Of a stretch of 64,000 nt of DNA, positions 1 to 12,152 are shown piece by piece. The notes beneath the pieces are model-generated. The model was not told where the DNA came from, ran no database searches, and saw nothing but the letters and a program-made list of their open reading frames with translations. Every line of letters starts with the position of its first letter. Within the stretch, counting starts at the first letter, position 1. A program made the position numbers and the translations under genes. Source of the stretch: Anaeramoeba flamelloides. Lineage: Eukaryota > Metamonada > Anaeramoebidae. The DNA lies in NCBI GenBank assembly GCA_027625915.1, contig JANTQA010000045.1:124001-188000 (forward strand), written 5' to 3'.

Positions 1-189
1 AAAAATTGCTGATAAAAAAAAAAAATGATATAATATTTTTTTACTTTAATATTTTAATTATTTTTCTTCTTCTCTTTTTTATTTAATAAATTTTCTTTGA
101 TCACTCCTTTCTCACAATAAATAAATAAATAAATTATTTTGAGTTTTCAATTTAATCAAAAAATAAATAATTATCAAATCACGACTAAT

Positions 190-640
190 ACTTCCGAAAA
201 ATCTTTATTTCAGAAGAGAAAGTATTTAAAAAATATCCTATTTTCTGAAACCAAAAATAGAATTCGATGAATTGTCTGAAAATAGGATTTTAAAATTCAT
301 TTTGGGAATTCTTTAGAAATAAAAAGTAATTTTTTAATCAAAAATTTTCCAACAAAATTTTTTCCATTCAGAATTAAAAATAAAACCAAGTAAAGAAGAA
401 GGAATTGTATCAAATTTTACAGATAAGATCAATAAATAAATGATTTTTATTTATTTTTTCTTGATCAATTTTTTCATTTTTTTAATTTCAATCTTTTAAT
501 TAGTTTGTAAATATATTATACTAGGATATATCCCACTCGAGTATTTATTAAAATATCAATGTATTTGGTTAAAGAAATGATTTTAGTGGTTCAACTTCGC
601 ATAAATCGTGGTACTCGAAAATTGTCAAAATGTGATTAAT
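190..640 (+). repeat. Dispersed repeat family A, copy 1
   Basis: Shares ATTCATTTTGGGA, AGAATTAAAAATAAAACCAA, AGATAAGATCAA and AGGATATATCCCACTC in order with 41,880-42,340; a shorter inverted copy is at 60,900-61,015. Non-coding. Confidence 0.7.
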
Positions 641-867
641 CCATTAAAAATAAAATTTCATTTTCAATTTCTGATTTATATTTGTTCAAATAATCTAATT
701 TTTTTAATTATATTTGTTAATGCAAAGAGCATAGTTTTATTTATTTTTTTTTTGCTTTATTTTCGAAGATACAAAACTAGATTTTAAAAATTGTGACTCT
801 TCTTAAATACAAATTGGAAAAAAAATTTTTTATTCTTTCGTATCCGAGGACAACTAAGTATTAAATA

Positions 868-1117
868 TTATTAATAACTCACATTTTAATCATTCTAAAT
901 ATATAAAAACCCGATTTTTTAAAAAATAAAACCAAAAACTTAAAAAAAAGTGAATAACAATTTTTGGAATGAGCATTATCAATTTTTTATTAATGAACAT
1001 TCACTGAAAAAAAGTTGAACAACAAGATTTTTTGCTAATGAATATATGCTGAATTAAAAAACATTACGTAGTCTCAATTTTCATAGTGATTATTGGTATT
1101 TGGAAGATCCATTTTTT
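868..1117 (+). repeat. Dispersed repeat family B, copy 1
   Basis: Blocks ATCATTCTAAATATATAAAA, AACAACAAGATTTTTTGCTA and ACATTACGTAGTC recur in the same order at 12,153-12,412. It spans the end of a spurious minus-strand frame that reads past the exon 3 donor of the CAP-Gly gene. Confidence 0.75.
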
Positions 1118-1234
1118 TTTTTTTTTTTTGACGGAATTTAAAAGAAAAACAATGAAATCGAAAAAAAAAAGAAAAAAAAAAATTCAAAAAAAAAGAAAAA
1201 GAAAAATAAAGAAAAGAAAAAAAAGGCATCTTAC

Positions 1235-4200
1235 CTTTTATTGCAAATTTTTTTTCTAAAAAATCAGCGATTGCATATTTTTTTTCCTTTTTATAATGTT
1301 GAATTATTAAACCAATAACAAATGCAGGCGCAATTAATTTAACTTTATCATTTTTAACTGTTTGATAAAATCTTGAAAAAGAAACTTTTTTTGTAAAAAC
1401 TTTCATTCGTTCGCGTGTTTCAAGGATTTGGGGATTCCTTTTTAAAATAATAGGAATCCATTCATGCTTATTCTTTGAGAAAGCAAGTTGTGTGGCCATA
1501 GGTTTTTGAATATTCCGTAATTCATATAATTTTATTTCATTTTGAGTAAAATTTATCTCCCTTTCCAGAAATTGAATCTTTGAATAATCTTGCTCAACGT
1601 TTTCTTGTTGGCGTGGTGAGCTTAGTTGTTTGATTAAATTTTTTCTTTGTATTTCTAAATCATTTATTAATTTTTCTCTTCTATTAATATTTAAATCAAT
1701 TTTTTCTATTCGTTTTTTAATTGTTATTATTAATTAGAAATATATTTATTGGTTAATTAATAAAATTTATTTGTTCGAAATAATAAATTTGGAAAAAATT
1801 ATCTTTTTTGTAAAATAATTTTGATGATCTTTAAAAATTGATTTTTTTCGGAAACAAATTAGTAAAAAAGCTGAAATAAAAAGAATACAATTAATAAGGG
1901 AATATTATTTTAAAAAAATTTGAAGATTTAAAACCAAAGGATATAAAAGATATTTTGACTTGAGAAAATATTTATGATTTAATAAAAAATCAAAAAAATA
2001 AATCATATCCCCCTTCCTCGTTGATTTTTGGATTTCTCAGTCATTTCTCAGTCATTTCTTAATTGAAAAAATAAAAGTTTTAATTCAGCATGTTTAAATG
2101 TTTGCAGATGATTTGATTTTGATAAGGAAGTACCAATTTTAAGAAATTCAAAAAAAGTTAATAATAATTTTTAAAAATATCCAAGTATGTGGAATGAGTC
2201 CAAATACTAATAAAACAATAAAATCAAAAGCTTTATCGGAAATAAAGTCTTTAGGTATTGACTTGAAAAAGAGAAACATTTACAAAAAGTAAAAGATAAT
2301 TTTAAAACAAATAAAATTTTTTTTTAAACCTTAAAAATCAGATTTCTCAACGGTTGTCTTTTGGAAATAGGGGAATTTTTCTGTAGCAACTTGTATATAA
2401 GATTTTTTGGTTAATATTTTTAGTTTACTGTCAAACCTAAAACAAGGTAATTTTCAAAAATACTTGAAATTCCATTTTTCTGATCAATTGAAAATAATTA
2501 GTAAAAAGTCAAAAATATACAACCATTTTAAAGATAAGTATATTAATAATTGGGTATCCATTAACAGTTTATAATTGGGGCATTGATTAAATATTCTGAA
2601 ACTATCGATTTTAATACTTGGGTAAATGCAGAAATTCAAAAAAATACCAAATCTGTAAAATTTAATAGAGAATGCGACTTATAATAAAAATCTAATTTAT
2701 GTGATTAACCCTGAGACGAATTCTAGATTTTATTATAAAACTAATATATGATAATTGTTTTGTTTTTACATTTATTTATGAAATAAGAGTTTTATTTACT
2801 TTAGATCTTTCCTTAAAATAATTTTTTCAAAATTTAAATTTCAATTAGGAAACTTTTAGGATTTATTGTTTTACAAAATGGTATTCTTAATTTAATGTAA
2901 ATTCACAATAATCAAACACCTTTCTCAAATTTAAATCAATTCAAATATTTTAAATTGATAAAAATGATTTTTTATTTGAAAATTTAGCTGATGTGAAAAA
3001 AAAAAAAAAATTTACACATCAAAATAAGTGTCCCACTTTTTTCGCGTGTATCAATTTTATTTTCAAAACATAAATACCAAAATTAGATTTTTATTTTAAG
3101 TCACATTCTCTATTAAATTTTACAGATTTGGTATTTTTTTGAATTTCTGCATTTACCCAAGTATTAAAATCGATAGTTTCAGAATATTTAATCAATGCCC
3201 CAATTATAAACTGTTAATGGATACCCAATTATTAATATACTTATCTTTAAAATGGTTGTATATTTTTGACTTTTTACTAATTATTTTCAATTGATCAGAA
3301 AAATGGAATTTCAAGTATTTTTGAAAATTACCTTGTTTTAGGTTTGACAGCTACTCTTTTATAAACCAAAAGTGTTTGTCTCATTTTACCCTCATCCCAC
3401 TTTTACAAATTTTGTTAACTTTTTATTTTCAATTTTATAGTTGCCCTAAGCAGTTTCAAGAAGCGCTAAATTAAAGAAAAAATTTCCGTTTTGGATCGTT
3501 TTTGGTAAGATCTTGAGTTTTTTTTTTTGGAAATTGAAGAAACGATTTCCTCTTGTATTAGTAATAAGGCACTATTTGACAATTGTCTTGGAATAAAAAG
3601 TGTGTTGAATTTTTGAATCTGGTAAATGCCACAATTTTTATAAATCGATAAATGTGCTTGTTAAAGCCAGGTTTGTTCTTAAAATTAAATTATCAGGAAA
3701 AGAAAAAAAGAAAAAGAAAAAAATAAATTGAATCTTCTTTACTGAGTTGACGATCTCCAGTAGACTTTGCAAATTTTAAATCAATTTGTAAAGAATCTGT
3801 TTTTTGTTTTTGTGTCTCTAATTTTTTGTTTTCGATGCTTTTTTCTTTTTCAGTTTCTTCGAGCTCACGGCTTAATAATAAAATTTCTTGCATTTCCATT
3901 TGGATTTGCTTGTCAAATTTGGTATGCTCAAGACTATCTAAATTTGTATCAAGGGATTTAATTTCTTCTTCTGTGTATTGAATTTCAGAATTGACTTGTT
4001 CTAACATTTGAGAAAGGTATTTGATTTCGTTTTCTTGATTAATATCGATCGTTTCTTTATAAGAGTTTTCGTTGATTTGTTTGAGTTGCTCCTCCAGTTG
4101 GCTGATTTCTTTTTCCAAATTGTCTCGATCCTCAATAATAAAATCAAGTGACTTGTAATGACAGTACATGGTCGTACGAAGGTTTTCATTCTCAAATTGA

Positions 4201-4647
4201 GAGACTTGCGATAAGTAATCCATCAGTGTTGTTGTTGTTCTTCCTGATGTTTCCAAATAACTTTCACGAACAAAAATACCATGCTTTGGTTTACAATTAA
4301 AGTAATTGATTCCATTGAGAGTTCCACCATGTTTTCCACCTTAGGAATTGAAAATTAGTTTCATTATTAAATTTGGTGTTTTGTTTTTTGTTATTTGTTA
4401 TTTGTTATTTGTTTTTTTGAACATAAAGATTTTTGGTTATTTTTGTTAAATGAAAAAAAAAAAACAAAACAGAAAATACAAAAAGAAAAAGTAGAAAAAA
4501 TTTTTTTCAGTTAAGGATTAGAAAGTTACTTGGGGTACTAAGTTCAAGCCCAACCCATACACCGTCTGCAAAATGTGTGGTTCCGATGTACTTTATTGTT
4601 GCTGGTATATTATTTATTATTACTGGTTCATTAATTTTAAAATCCAT
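1235..4647 (-). CDS. CAP-Gly / coiled-coil / LisH-like protein (dynactin p150- or CLIP-like), 3' end missing
   Basis: Three exons read on the minus strand: 4647-4530, 4339-3743 and 1705-1235, with phases that agree at both joins. The start is the ATG at 4647, directly after a possible 5'UTR acceptor (TTTTACAG). Residues about 5-72 form a CAP-Gly domain, which binds the C-terminal EEY/F tails of tubulin and EB1. The first half carries TIKYIGTTHFADGVWVGLEL and the second LNGINYFNCKPKHGIFVR, with the exon 1/2 join inside the domain. The usual GKNDG/GKHDG loop reads GKHGG here. Residues about 85-235 and 240-300 are Glu/Lys-rich coiled coil. Residues near 365-395 (APAFVIGLIIQHYKKEKKYA) resemble a LisH dimerisation motif. 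Exon 3 ends at a clear donor (GTAAGA), so at least one more exon lies in the first 1.2 kb or beyond the window. Intron 2 is 2.0 kb and holds a LINE relic and a foldback element. CAP-Gly is firm. The exon 2-3 join and the dynactin comparison are inference. Confidence 0.75.
2085..2425 (+). mobile_element. LINE (non-LTR) reverse-transcriptase relic
   Basis: Translation gives FADDLILIRKYQF, the catalytic FADD box of LINE reverse transcriptases, followed (across stops and frame changes) by a helix ending CGMSPNTNKTIKSKALSE, SLGIDLKK and, further on, LSFGNRGIFL, which resembles the thumb segment. The order fits one RT domain. It is decayed, with several stops. It lies inside intron 2 of the CAP-Gly gene, on the opposite strand, and abuts a foldback element. 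Confidence 0.65.
2430..3356. repeat. Foldback element, family C, copy 1
   Basis: Inverted arms of about 260 bases (roughly 2,430-2,695 and 3,090-3,356) are nearly identical and flank a 400-base centre. The arms include TGGGTATCCATTAACAG and its complement, and CATTGATTAAATATTC. No coding capacity is seen. A diverged relative lies at 61,070-61,880 with the same arm and centre order. Confidence 0.85.
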
Positions 4648-5039
4648 CTGTAAAAGAATTTTAAAAAAAAATAAAAACTCTCTGAAATTTTTAAGGGTTG
4701 GATCTGCTTTATTGTTTTTTTTTTTCAAACAAGGGACGCTAAATTTTATTTGGAAAATTAGAGAAAAGATGGCAACTGTATACTCCTTATTATCTAAACT
4801 GACACTAGTTATTTCAAAAAGCCAAAAAAGAATGATCAAGTTGTTTCTCTTAATTTGGGGAATTATCCTTTTTTTTCGGTTTATTTCTTTTTGAGAAATA
4901 CTCAAACTTCTTTCTACCAATCATTTAAAGAATAATTATTTAAATAAAATTATAAGAAATCCTCGAAAGCTTTATTGTTCAATATAATCCAAAAAATCAG
5001 AGCTTGGATGAAATAACAAAGCCATATTAAGTCTAATTA

Positions 5040-5900
5040 CCTGATACTAGTATGAAAAAATAAAAATGAAAATTCCAAGATAGACAAAATTGCTAATACA
5101 ATTATCGTTTCATCCTTGTTAATTGAGTTTAATTGCCAATATTCAACACCCCAGTTCTTAAAAATCTTTTGACTGTTGTATTTATTGTTATTAATAGTAC
5201 TACAATTTTTAAAAGTCTCTGGTCTAGAAAAAAGGGTCTCTTCCAGGGTTAAAATTTCCCAAATGGATGTTACAATGATTTTTCGTTAAACTCAACTTTG
5301 TGATATTTTTTTTTGAATGGATAATAACTAATAGTTTTGAAAAAACTCTACTAATCGAAAAAAAAAAACATAAATAAGGAAAAAAAATAATTACTGATAA
5401 ATATTTTTTTGTTTTTGGTTTTCTGGAATTCAAAGGAATCTAGTAAAATCATCTATATTTTACTTGATTCTTTTACATTATGATATACCCAACAAAACTA
5501 CTCTCTGATTTTTTTACTTTTTGGAATAAACTAAAAATTTATTTAATTTTGTGTTTATTTCAAAAATTAAAAAAAACCTAATGTAAAATCTAAAAAAAAA
5601 TATTTTACCTAATTTAAAAGAACAAATAATTCTTTAATAGCTAAATGATAGATTCCCTATTTGAAGATATTAATAATATTTAAAATACTTTTAAAATATA
5701 ATATAATAACTTCTTTTCTATGAAGAAAAAAATTTTCAAATTTTTTAGTATTAAATTAAAAAAATAGAATTACTGGACATTTGGGTTTTCCAACTTAAAT
5801 TGTACCAATATCTTTTAAAAATATTTTTTTTTCAAAGATCTTTAAATAACCAATAGTTTTTATTATAATTGAAACTATTAAAAAGTGTAAAATTAGCAAA
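5040..5900 (-). repeat. Dispersed repeat family D, inverted copy
   Basis: Reverse complement of 18,830-19,960 in several collinear blocks: AAACTATTAGTTATTAT, CTCAATTAACAAGGAT, TTAAAGAATTATTTGTTC and ACCAATAG. The spacing differs where an AGGTTTT-rich module (family G) has expanded in the other copy. Confidence 0.6.
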
Positions 5901-6691
5901 TGTTTTAGTTTTTTTTTAAAAAATTATTTATGATCTTGTAGCTTAAATTTAATATAATGCCAAATCTACAACACCCAAAAAGAGGCTATCCTTTAGAGAT
6001 CTTGAATTACAGAAAACATAAATCAAAATTATATTATAATCAAGTGTATGTTACATTATAAATGTCTTTTAACTCTATTTTTGAAAAAAGGGGAATAAAT
6101 TATTGTTTTTTAAAAAACAATATTCCTATTTTTTCGAAAAGAGAAAAAAAAAATGTTTGTATAGTGATATTTTTTCAATAAAAAAATCAAATTTATTCCT
6201 TTTCCAAACTTTCTGAGAGAAATGATCAACGTTTTTTAGTTTTTATTGGACAAGTATTTTGGCCCCTTGAGCCAAAATATATATTTAATTAGCTTTAAAT
6301 TGGGAAATTCGTAAATCTGAGTGTTATCAACTATACGATGTCATAAATAAAAAATTCAGAGTACTGTTAAATAACTTTAAATATCATATTTGAAGACAAA
6401 TTTATTAGTAAAAGACTTATTAATCCACTTTATTAGAATTGGAAATAATAAGATCAGAAAATATCCAAACTTTGCCTAATAATATAAATAATTCCCAAAA
6501 TATTTCCACTGTCAATACTATCTAATCTTAAACTTTTACACGTTCTAATCTCTTTCTTATCTGTTGTTATAAAAACAATTTACTTAAATTTTCTCAAAGA
6601 AAAAGTTTATGTTTTAAAACAAAATAAATAGAAATTATATTTACTCAATCAATTATTGACTCAAAATTTTCAAACTCTGTTGATACATATA

Positions 6692-6887
6692 TAGTCAGTT
6701 CCACTTTTAAGAAATTAACTTTCAATCGAATTTAAAACCCAAAGAGATCTCAAATTAAGGCATATTTTTTGGAATTGTTTTTTTCAGAAAACATTTTACT
6801 ATAATTTGAATTCGTGCCTTAATTGGAAATTTTTTTGTTTCTTTAATTTCTTTCAAAGTTTATATCTTAAAAGTCGAACTGGTTGTA
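6692..6887. mobile_element. Small MITE, family M2, copy 1
   Basis: Terminal inverted repeats of about 30 bases read TAGTCAGTTCCACTTTTAAG on the left and, on the other strand, TACAACCAGTTCGACTTTTA on the right, with TA at the tips. The 196-base element is non-coding. Related ends occur at 60,226-60,433 and 32,535-32,735. Confidence 0.7.
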
Positions 6888-7559
6888 TTCATAATCACTA
6901 AAAACTTAAAATATAAAAACAATCTATCAAAAAAATAAAATTTAATAATATTATATATCTATTTATTTTAATTTGGGTTTTTCTTTTATTAAAAATAATA
7001 ATAACTTTTTTTGATTTATTAGGAGTAAAAATATCAACATTGGATTAGACAATATTAGAATTCAAAATAATTTTCATATATCTTCAATTTAATAAATTCT
7101 AATTTATTATTTTTTTACTTGATTGGAATTATTTTTCATTCTTTCATTCTTTTTTTATCTTTTTCTTCTCATCCAAAGGTCAATGATGATCATCAAAGCG
7201 ATATATAAACCATCAAAAACCAATTAAAATATTTTTACAAAAAATAGAACCAAATAATATTTAGAAATACTTTCATCTAAAAAAGAATTAATGTATTTTT
7301 TTAACAAATCACACTTTTAAATTTAAAGGAAATATCTTCAACATCATCAATTCTGAATTTTTTTAGCCATTAAATATATATATAATTATAAATTAATGAA
7401 TAATTATATATAAAACCGGGTGCCCAGTATCCCACTCTCAGAGTCATATCATACCAATTATTAATCACAGATTGTGTTTTTTAACTTTAATGAATAATCT
7501 TTCTATTTTTTTTTTTTTTTGATCATCCCACGTATATAGAAGATATATCCCCAAGTACT

Positions 7560-7870
7560 AGCCGTTTTTTTAATATCAGAAATTAAAACACAATTTCAAA
7601 AATTTTCTTTTTATTTCTTAAATTAAAAAAAAACTAACATTGATTTTACAGAATTCGAAATAAATAAGTAAAATAATTTGATTTTACTCATTTTTTTTTT
7701 TTTTAAATTTTGTAAAACATAAAGATCGTGGATAGTTTTTAATTTGGTCATACAAATGATATTATTATTTTTCTTAGATATATCAATTAATTTTTTAATT
7801 CTCTCTCTTTTGTTGATACAATTTTCTTTAATTACTCTTTTCTCGAAATAAATTAAATATATAAGAATGG
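7560..7870 (+). repeat. Dispersed repeat family G, copy 1
   Basis: Has TTTTCTTTTTATTTCTTAAA followed by ATCGTGGATAGTTTTTAATT and an ATTACTCTTTTCTCG end, matching 28,380-28,710. A fragment of the same end also lies at about 25-130. Confidence 0.6.
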
Positions 7871-8949
7871 ATAATTAAAATAATTTTTTTAGATATTTGA
7901 CCTCTTGTAAACAAATCAGAAAGATTATAAATTAAAAAAATATTGTTCAATCATCTTTAAAATTTTTGTAAAGTAGAAAAACTAAAAATAAAATAAATTA
8001 TTTAAATCCTCTGATTTAGGTTTTGAATTGGCCAAATTTCTTTTACAAATTGTTTTATATTTTCAATTAATTAATTTTTTTCTTTTTTTTCAATATTTTT
8101 GAAAAATATTTTAATTTATTCTTATTTTATTAGAAAAACGAAAAATGTTCAAATAAAACGGATATCTCATATTTTCCTTGAACAGAGAAAGGGAGCTTGG
8201 TGAAAAAATTACTAAGGGATTTTAATATACCTTTATTTTATTTTTTTAAAAGATATTTTAATTTGTTTTTCTTATTTTTTAAAAAATTAATTTGATAATT
8301 CCCAAATATATGGCAGATGAAGATCAAGTTTATGAATATCAGCAACTAACAATCATGAATATCATTTATTAACAGAAATACAAGTATTAAATATACAGGT
8401 AGATAAATTCAACGAATACTAGTAATCAACTCTGAAAATTGATGTTACTTCTTTCTAAAACAAGAAGAGTAAAATAAGTCATTTTAATTTGTAGATCGAT
8501 GTTGTTTTCATCTTTCCAATCTAAGAATACCCTACTTAGAATATTTTGATACAATTTTTGAATTCATAAAAGAATGAATTTTTTTTTGTAATATAAATAC
8601 TTTAATATCAATTTTCAAATATCACTAATAAAGTTTAAATAGTTAAATTATTAGAAATAAGGTAATTAAAAAAGTTATTTATTAAACATATTTCATATAC
8701 TTATTTTTTTCAAATAATTTAGTGTTTTTTAACTATAGGTGCTAAGTTCTCCCTTGTAAACTTTACCAAGTTCTAATACAAATCTGAAGTCCTGTTTCTT
8801 TTTTTCAAGAAGGTTTATCATTTAGTTGAGCTAAAAAAATAAGGAATAAATAATACTATTGCCAGCGATATAATTCCCATGTCTTAAATAAAGCCTCTGC
8901 CTATTTTCATTCTTGTTCTGATACATCATCTAATTCAAAATTCAATCAT

Positions 8950-9290
8950 AAATATTAGGTCAAATTCATTTTGAAGGTAAAAATAAAGACTTTCTGAGAA
9001 TCATTTAAATTACAAATGGAATTAGTTTACAATTTTTCATTATTTTTTTAATTTTTATCAAAAAATTGTTTTTTTTTCATCCAAAAAATTATTTTTACTG
9101 AACGACTCTATTTTTTGAGATACCAATTGATCCTTCATTTTTCATTTTATATTAAATAATAGAACATTAAGAAACCAATACCATACTTTATTAGGGTTTA
9201 TTGCTGGTTTCTTTAATTATTTAAAATAAAGGTCTTCGATAACAAAAAAACAGGCTTATTATTTTGAAAAATAGATTAAACTTTTCTGCC
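8950..9290 (+). repeat. Dispersed repeat family H, copy 1
   Basis: Shares TTAAGAAACCAATACC, GGGTTTATTGCTGGTTTCTT and AGGTCTTCGATAACAAAAAA with 35,355-35,700, same orientation. Non-coding. Confidence 0.7.
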
Positions 9291-9899
9291 AACATTATAT
9301 GACAACTGTGCATGATATAAAAAAGTAAATAACTTTTGTTACCTATTGAAAGGTATTTTAGCTGATTCTAATATCCTAATATTCAGTCAAAAAGTGTTTT
9401 GATCTGACAAATTTTTCAAAAGAATATTTTTTTCAACACATTAAAAAAAAAGATAACTGAAAAATTTGAAAAATTATTAAAAAAAATACTTAAATTCATT
9501 TCATAATTAACAATTTTCTGAAAGAATAAAAGAGTAAACTTTCACAATTGATTTTACCTTGTTTATACCAGATAAAACTGGACTAAATGTTATATAGGAA
9601 CAAGAAGGAAAAAAAAGATATGGGTTTAATTCGAAACATAAATTTTCTTCTTTGTGAACTTGTATTTTTATCAGTTCGAATACCAAAATAATCAATGTTT
9701 TAAAAAAATCATTATTTTTAACGAATAGAAAAAATTTGAAGACAGTAAAAATTGGTATATTTTTAAATAGAAAGTTCAATACATTAATTGCTCTGACTCT
9801 AAAAATGTCTCTGGAAAATTTGATTCTTTTTAGAAGTCTTTATTTTTTCGATAAAATATTAATCTTATTGAATCGTTCGATCTATTTTTATAACTTTTA

Positions 9900-10125
9900 A
9901 AAAATTGTTTTTTTCCAGGAAGCGAAAAACGAAATAAAGAGACACATTTTTGTTCATGAGAAACATTATTCGATGTTGATTGTAGAAAAAAAAGAGCAAA
10001 TTTTTCATTCAGCTTTTCACAAAAAAAAACAAACCAAGAATTATTATAAATTATCAAATTCCTCAATCCTAAAAAGGAAAATTATAAATTTAAACTGAGT
10101 TTTAGAATTAAAAATTCGAAATGAA
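9900..10125 (-). repeat. Dispersed repeat family I, copy 1 (inverted)
   Basis: On the minus strand it reads CCTTTTTAGGATTGAGGAAT, AATTCTTGGTTTG and AAAGCTGAATGAAAAATTTG, matching 30,720-30,960. A small minus-strand frame across it is a by-product. Confidence 0.6.
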
Positions 10126-10620
10126 ACATCATTAAAAAAATCTTTTTTAAGTCAAGCTGAATGAAAATTTTGTGCAATTTAATTTGCAACAAATTTCATT
10201 TTTCGAAAATGGTAGATAAAGGTTAGTACCTGATACAGCCTTAGACTTAAAAAGTCAATAAAGGACAATAACTGTTAAAAAAAGTGATTTTCTTGGATTT
10301 AAAAGGTGTTCTTGAAAAAGGTTGTCGGTAGATACGTAAACAAAACAATTTTGTAAAAATTTTTAAAAAATTCCAGTTGCTTTTTTGATTGCTTTTCTTT
10401 TTATCCTGAAAAAAATTAACTTTCCTGTTTAATAATTTACACATCACCTTTGACAAATTTTCATTATATTTTCCAGGGTTTTGTTGGGTTTGAAGTAAAA
10501 AGTCGATCAATTGTCTGTCTTTCCAAATCATTTTTTTGTATTTTATTTCGGTTTATCATCACTTTGACGGATTTTGTATTTTGCTCAATTTGCAAAAGAA
10601 CAAACCAAAGATCAATTACA

Positions 10621-11467
10621 ATGGATTTGATCTCTGATCAAAATTTTCTTTTTAAAGGCTATCTTTACAGATTGACTAGTAACAATTTTTTGAATTTTTT
10701 TCATTTGCCAAACAATGAAAAAAGATTTCTGAATGTTTCTTTTTCTCATAAAAACTCTTCAAACACCTATAGGTTTAAAATTTTGGAAGAAACATTATTT
10801 TACTGTTTGCCCAGGGATTATGTATTGTTTCAAAAATGAAAAAAAATTCAAGCAAAAGAAGAAATACACAGAAATAATTTTTTTAACAGGCTACCGATGT
10901 GCTAGCCACACAAAAAAGAGAAGAAAAAAGAAGCAAAAATTTTATTTTAAACTATCACACCGAGTCTTGCCGTCTTATTTGTTTTATTCAAGTGAGGAAG
11001 TAGTGTGTAAGAAGTGGATTGAAAACCTCAATCTTTCGATACCAAAAAGAAACTCTTCCTTTGGAAAGATCCAACCCAAAACACAAAACAAACATGATCC
11101 CCAACCAACCGTTCTAACAACAACAACCCACCAAAAAAAATTAAAAGACCGGTTCCATAAATCCAAGAGCCTTTCAAAAACTAAACCAAACCAAAACACA
11201 CGCCGAAAGACAAACCACAACACCGAAAAAAGTTGGCACACGAAAAATCAAAAACGACATTGGACAATAAATACAAATACCAACAATAATCAAAATTCAA
11301 ACACAAACCAAAACCAAGAATCAAAAGTGTTATTTGGTAAAGTAAATAACGACAACAAAATTAGTCAGTCCATAAGAATATGTGAACAAAAATTACGACA
11401 TTCAGATACAATTTTTAATCCCAAAACTAACAATAAAAAAAGTAAATTTCACTCCATTTTTTTTTAA
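10621..11467 (+). CDS. PH-domain protein with Asn/Gln/Lys-rich tail
   Basis: Two exons, 10621-10678 and 10773-11467, with a 94-nt GTAACA...CTATAG intron, give about 250 residues. Neither exon alone makes a sensible protein; the spliced frame restores a complete pleckstrin-homology domain at residues 11-107. Visible PH marks are FKGYLYRL (strand 1), then KFWKKHYFTVCPGIMYCFKN (strands 2-3), FYFKL, and the C-terminal helix around KKWIENL with the near-invariant Trp at residue 101. PH domains bind phosphoinositides or proteins at membranes; the Lys-rich strand 1-2 region would suit lipid binding, but that is inference. The remaining 140 residues are low complexity, with Asn/Gln/Thr repeats and Lys clusters and no recognised domain. 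An in-frame open stretch upstream of 10621 contains no convincing exon and is taken as 5'UTR. Another 3' exon is possible because the tail ends in simple sequence. Confidence 0.75.
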
Positions 11468-12152
11468 AAAAAAAAGAAACCACTTGAATTGTGGTTTTAA
11501 TATTCCGAGGGTTTGTTTGAGGATAAGAAAAACAACCCTATTTATATAAAATTTTCTCGAAAGGTCCGGTTTGAAATTAACACAGAAAATTAATTTTAAA
11601 TCAAGGAAATATTAAATTTACAATCAAGACTCGAACGTGTTGGTATAATGAGTTAAATTCATCTTTCAGTTTTAGTGAGTCATCAAAATATTTTCTTTTT
11701 AAAGACTCTTTAATAAAGTGATCATTTCTTTTGTATGTGCCTTTAAAATAATTTGTTGTTAAAGCTATTTTCAATCAATACAAAAACTTTTAAAAAACTC
11801 ATAGAGTGATTTCCACAAGTGCTCAGTAAGAAATATTTTCAAAAGAAATTTTCAACAATAGGTTTTGTAAAAAACGTCAAAAAATGACTTGACCAATTTT
11901 AAGCACTACGTTCCCACCATGAGAAATGTTGAGTTATTGTGTTATTTTATTTTCAATTCTCAAAAAGAATTTCTGTTCTGAAGAAATTGGTCAAAAAAGT
12001 TACTGGTTTTCAAGTTAAAAAAAACAACACAAAAAAACAAAATAAATAAACCCCTAATCAAAAATTATAAATCACCTGAAATAATAAATTGAATATATAT
12101 ATATATATATATATCTATATATCCTTTAGTATTCAAGAACAACTAATAATTG

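Larger units (their letters stand above)
1..1234. other. Non-coding left end, likely intron or 3' flank of the CAP-Gly gene
   Basis: Holds a family G end fragment (about 25-130), family A (190-640), family B (868-1,117) and, from 1,110 to 1,230, A-rich simple sequence. No exon that would continue the CAP-Gly frame was recognised. An apparent frame through the simple sequence to 1,074 is read-through past the donor. Confidence 0.6.
4648..10620. other. Repeat desert, 6 kb
   Basis: Contains family D (5,040-5,900), MITE M2 (6,692-6,887), family G (7,560-7,870), family H (8,950-9,290) and family I (9,900-10,125). The rest is A+T-rich sequence without recognisable coding. The open frames between 4,507 and 5,433 and between 9,507 and 10,531 show no gene-like composition. 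Confidence 0.6.

Noticed and set aside
4648-4920. N-terminal extension of the CAP-Gly frame
   Set aside because: In frame but with a composition like non-coding DNA; an acceptor-like AG lies just before the ATG at 4647.
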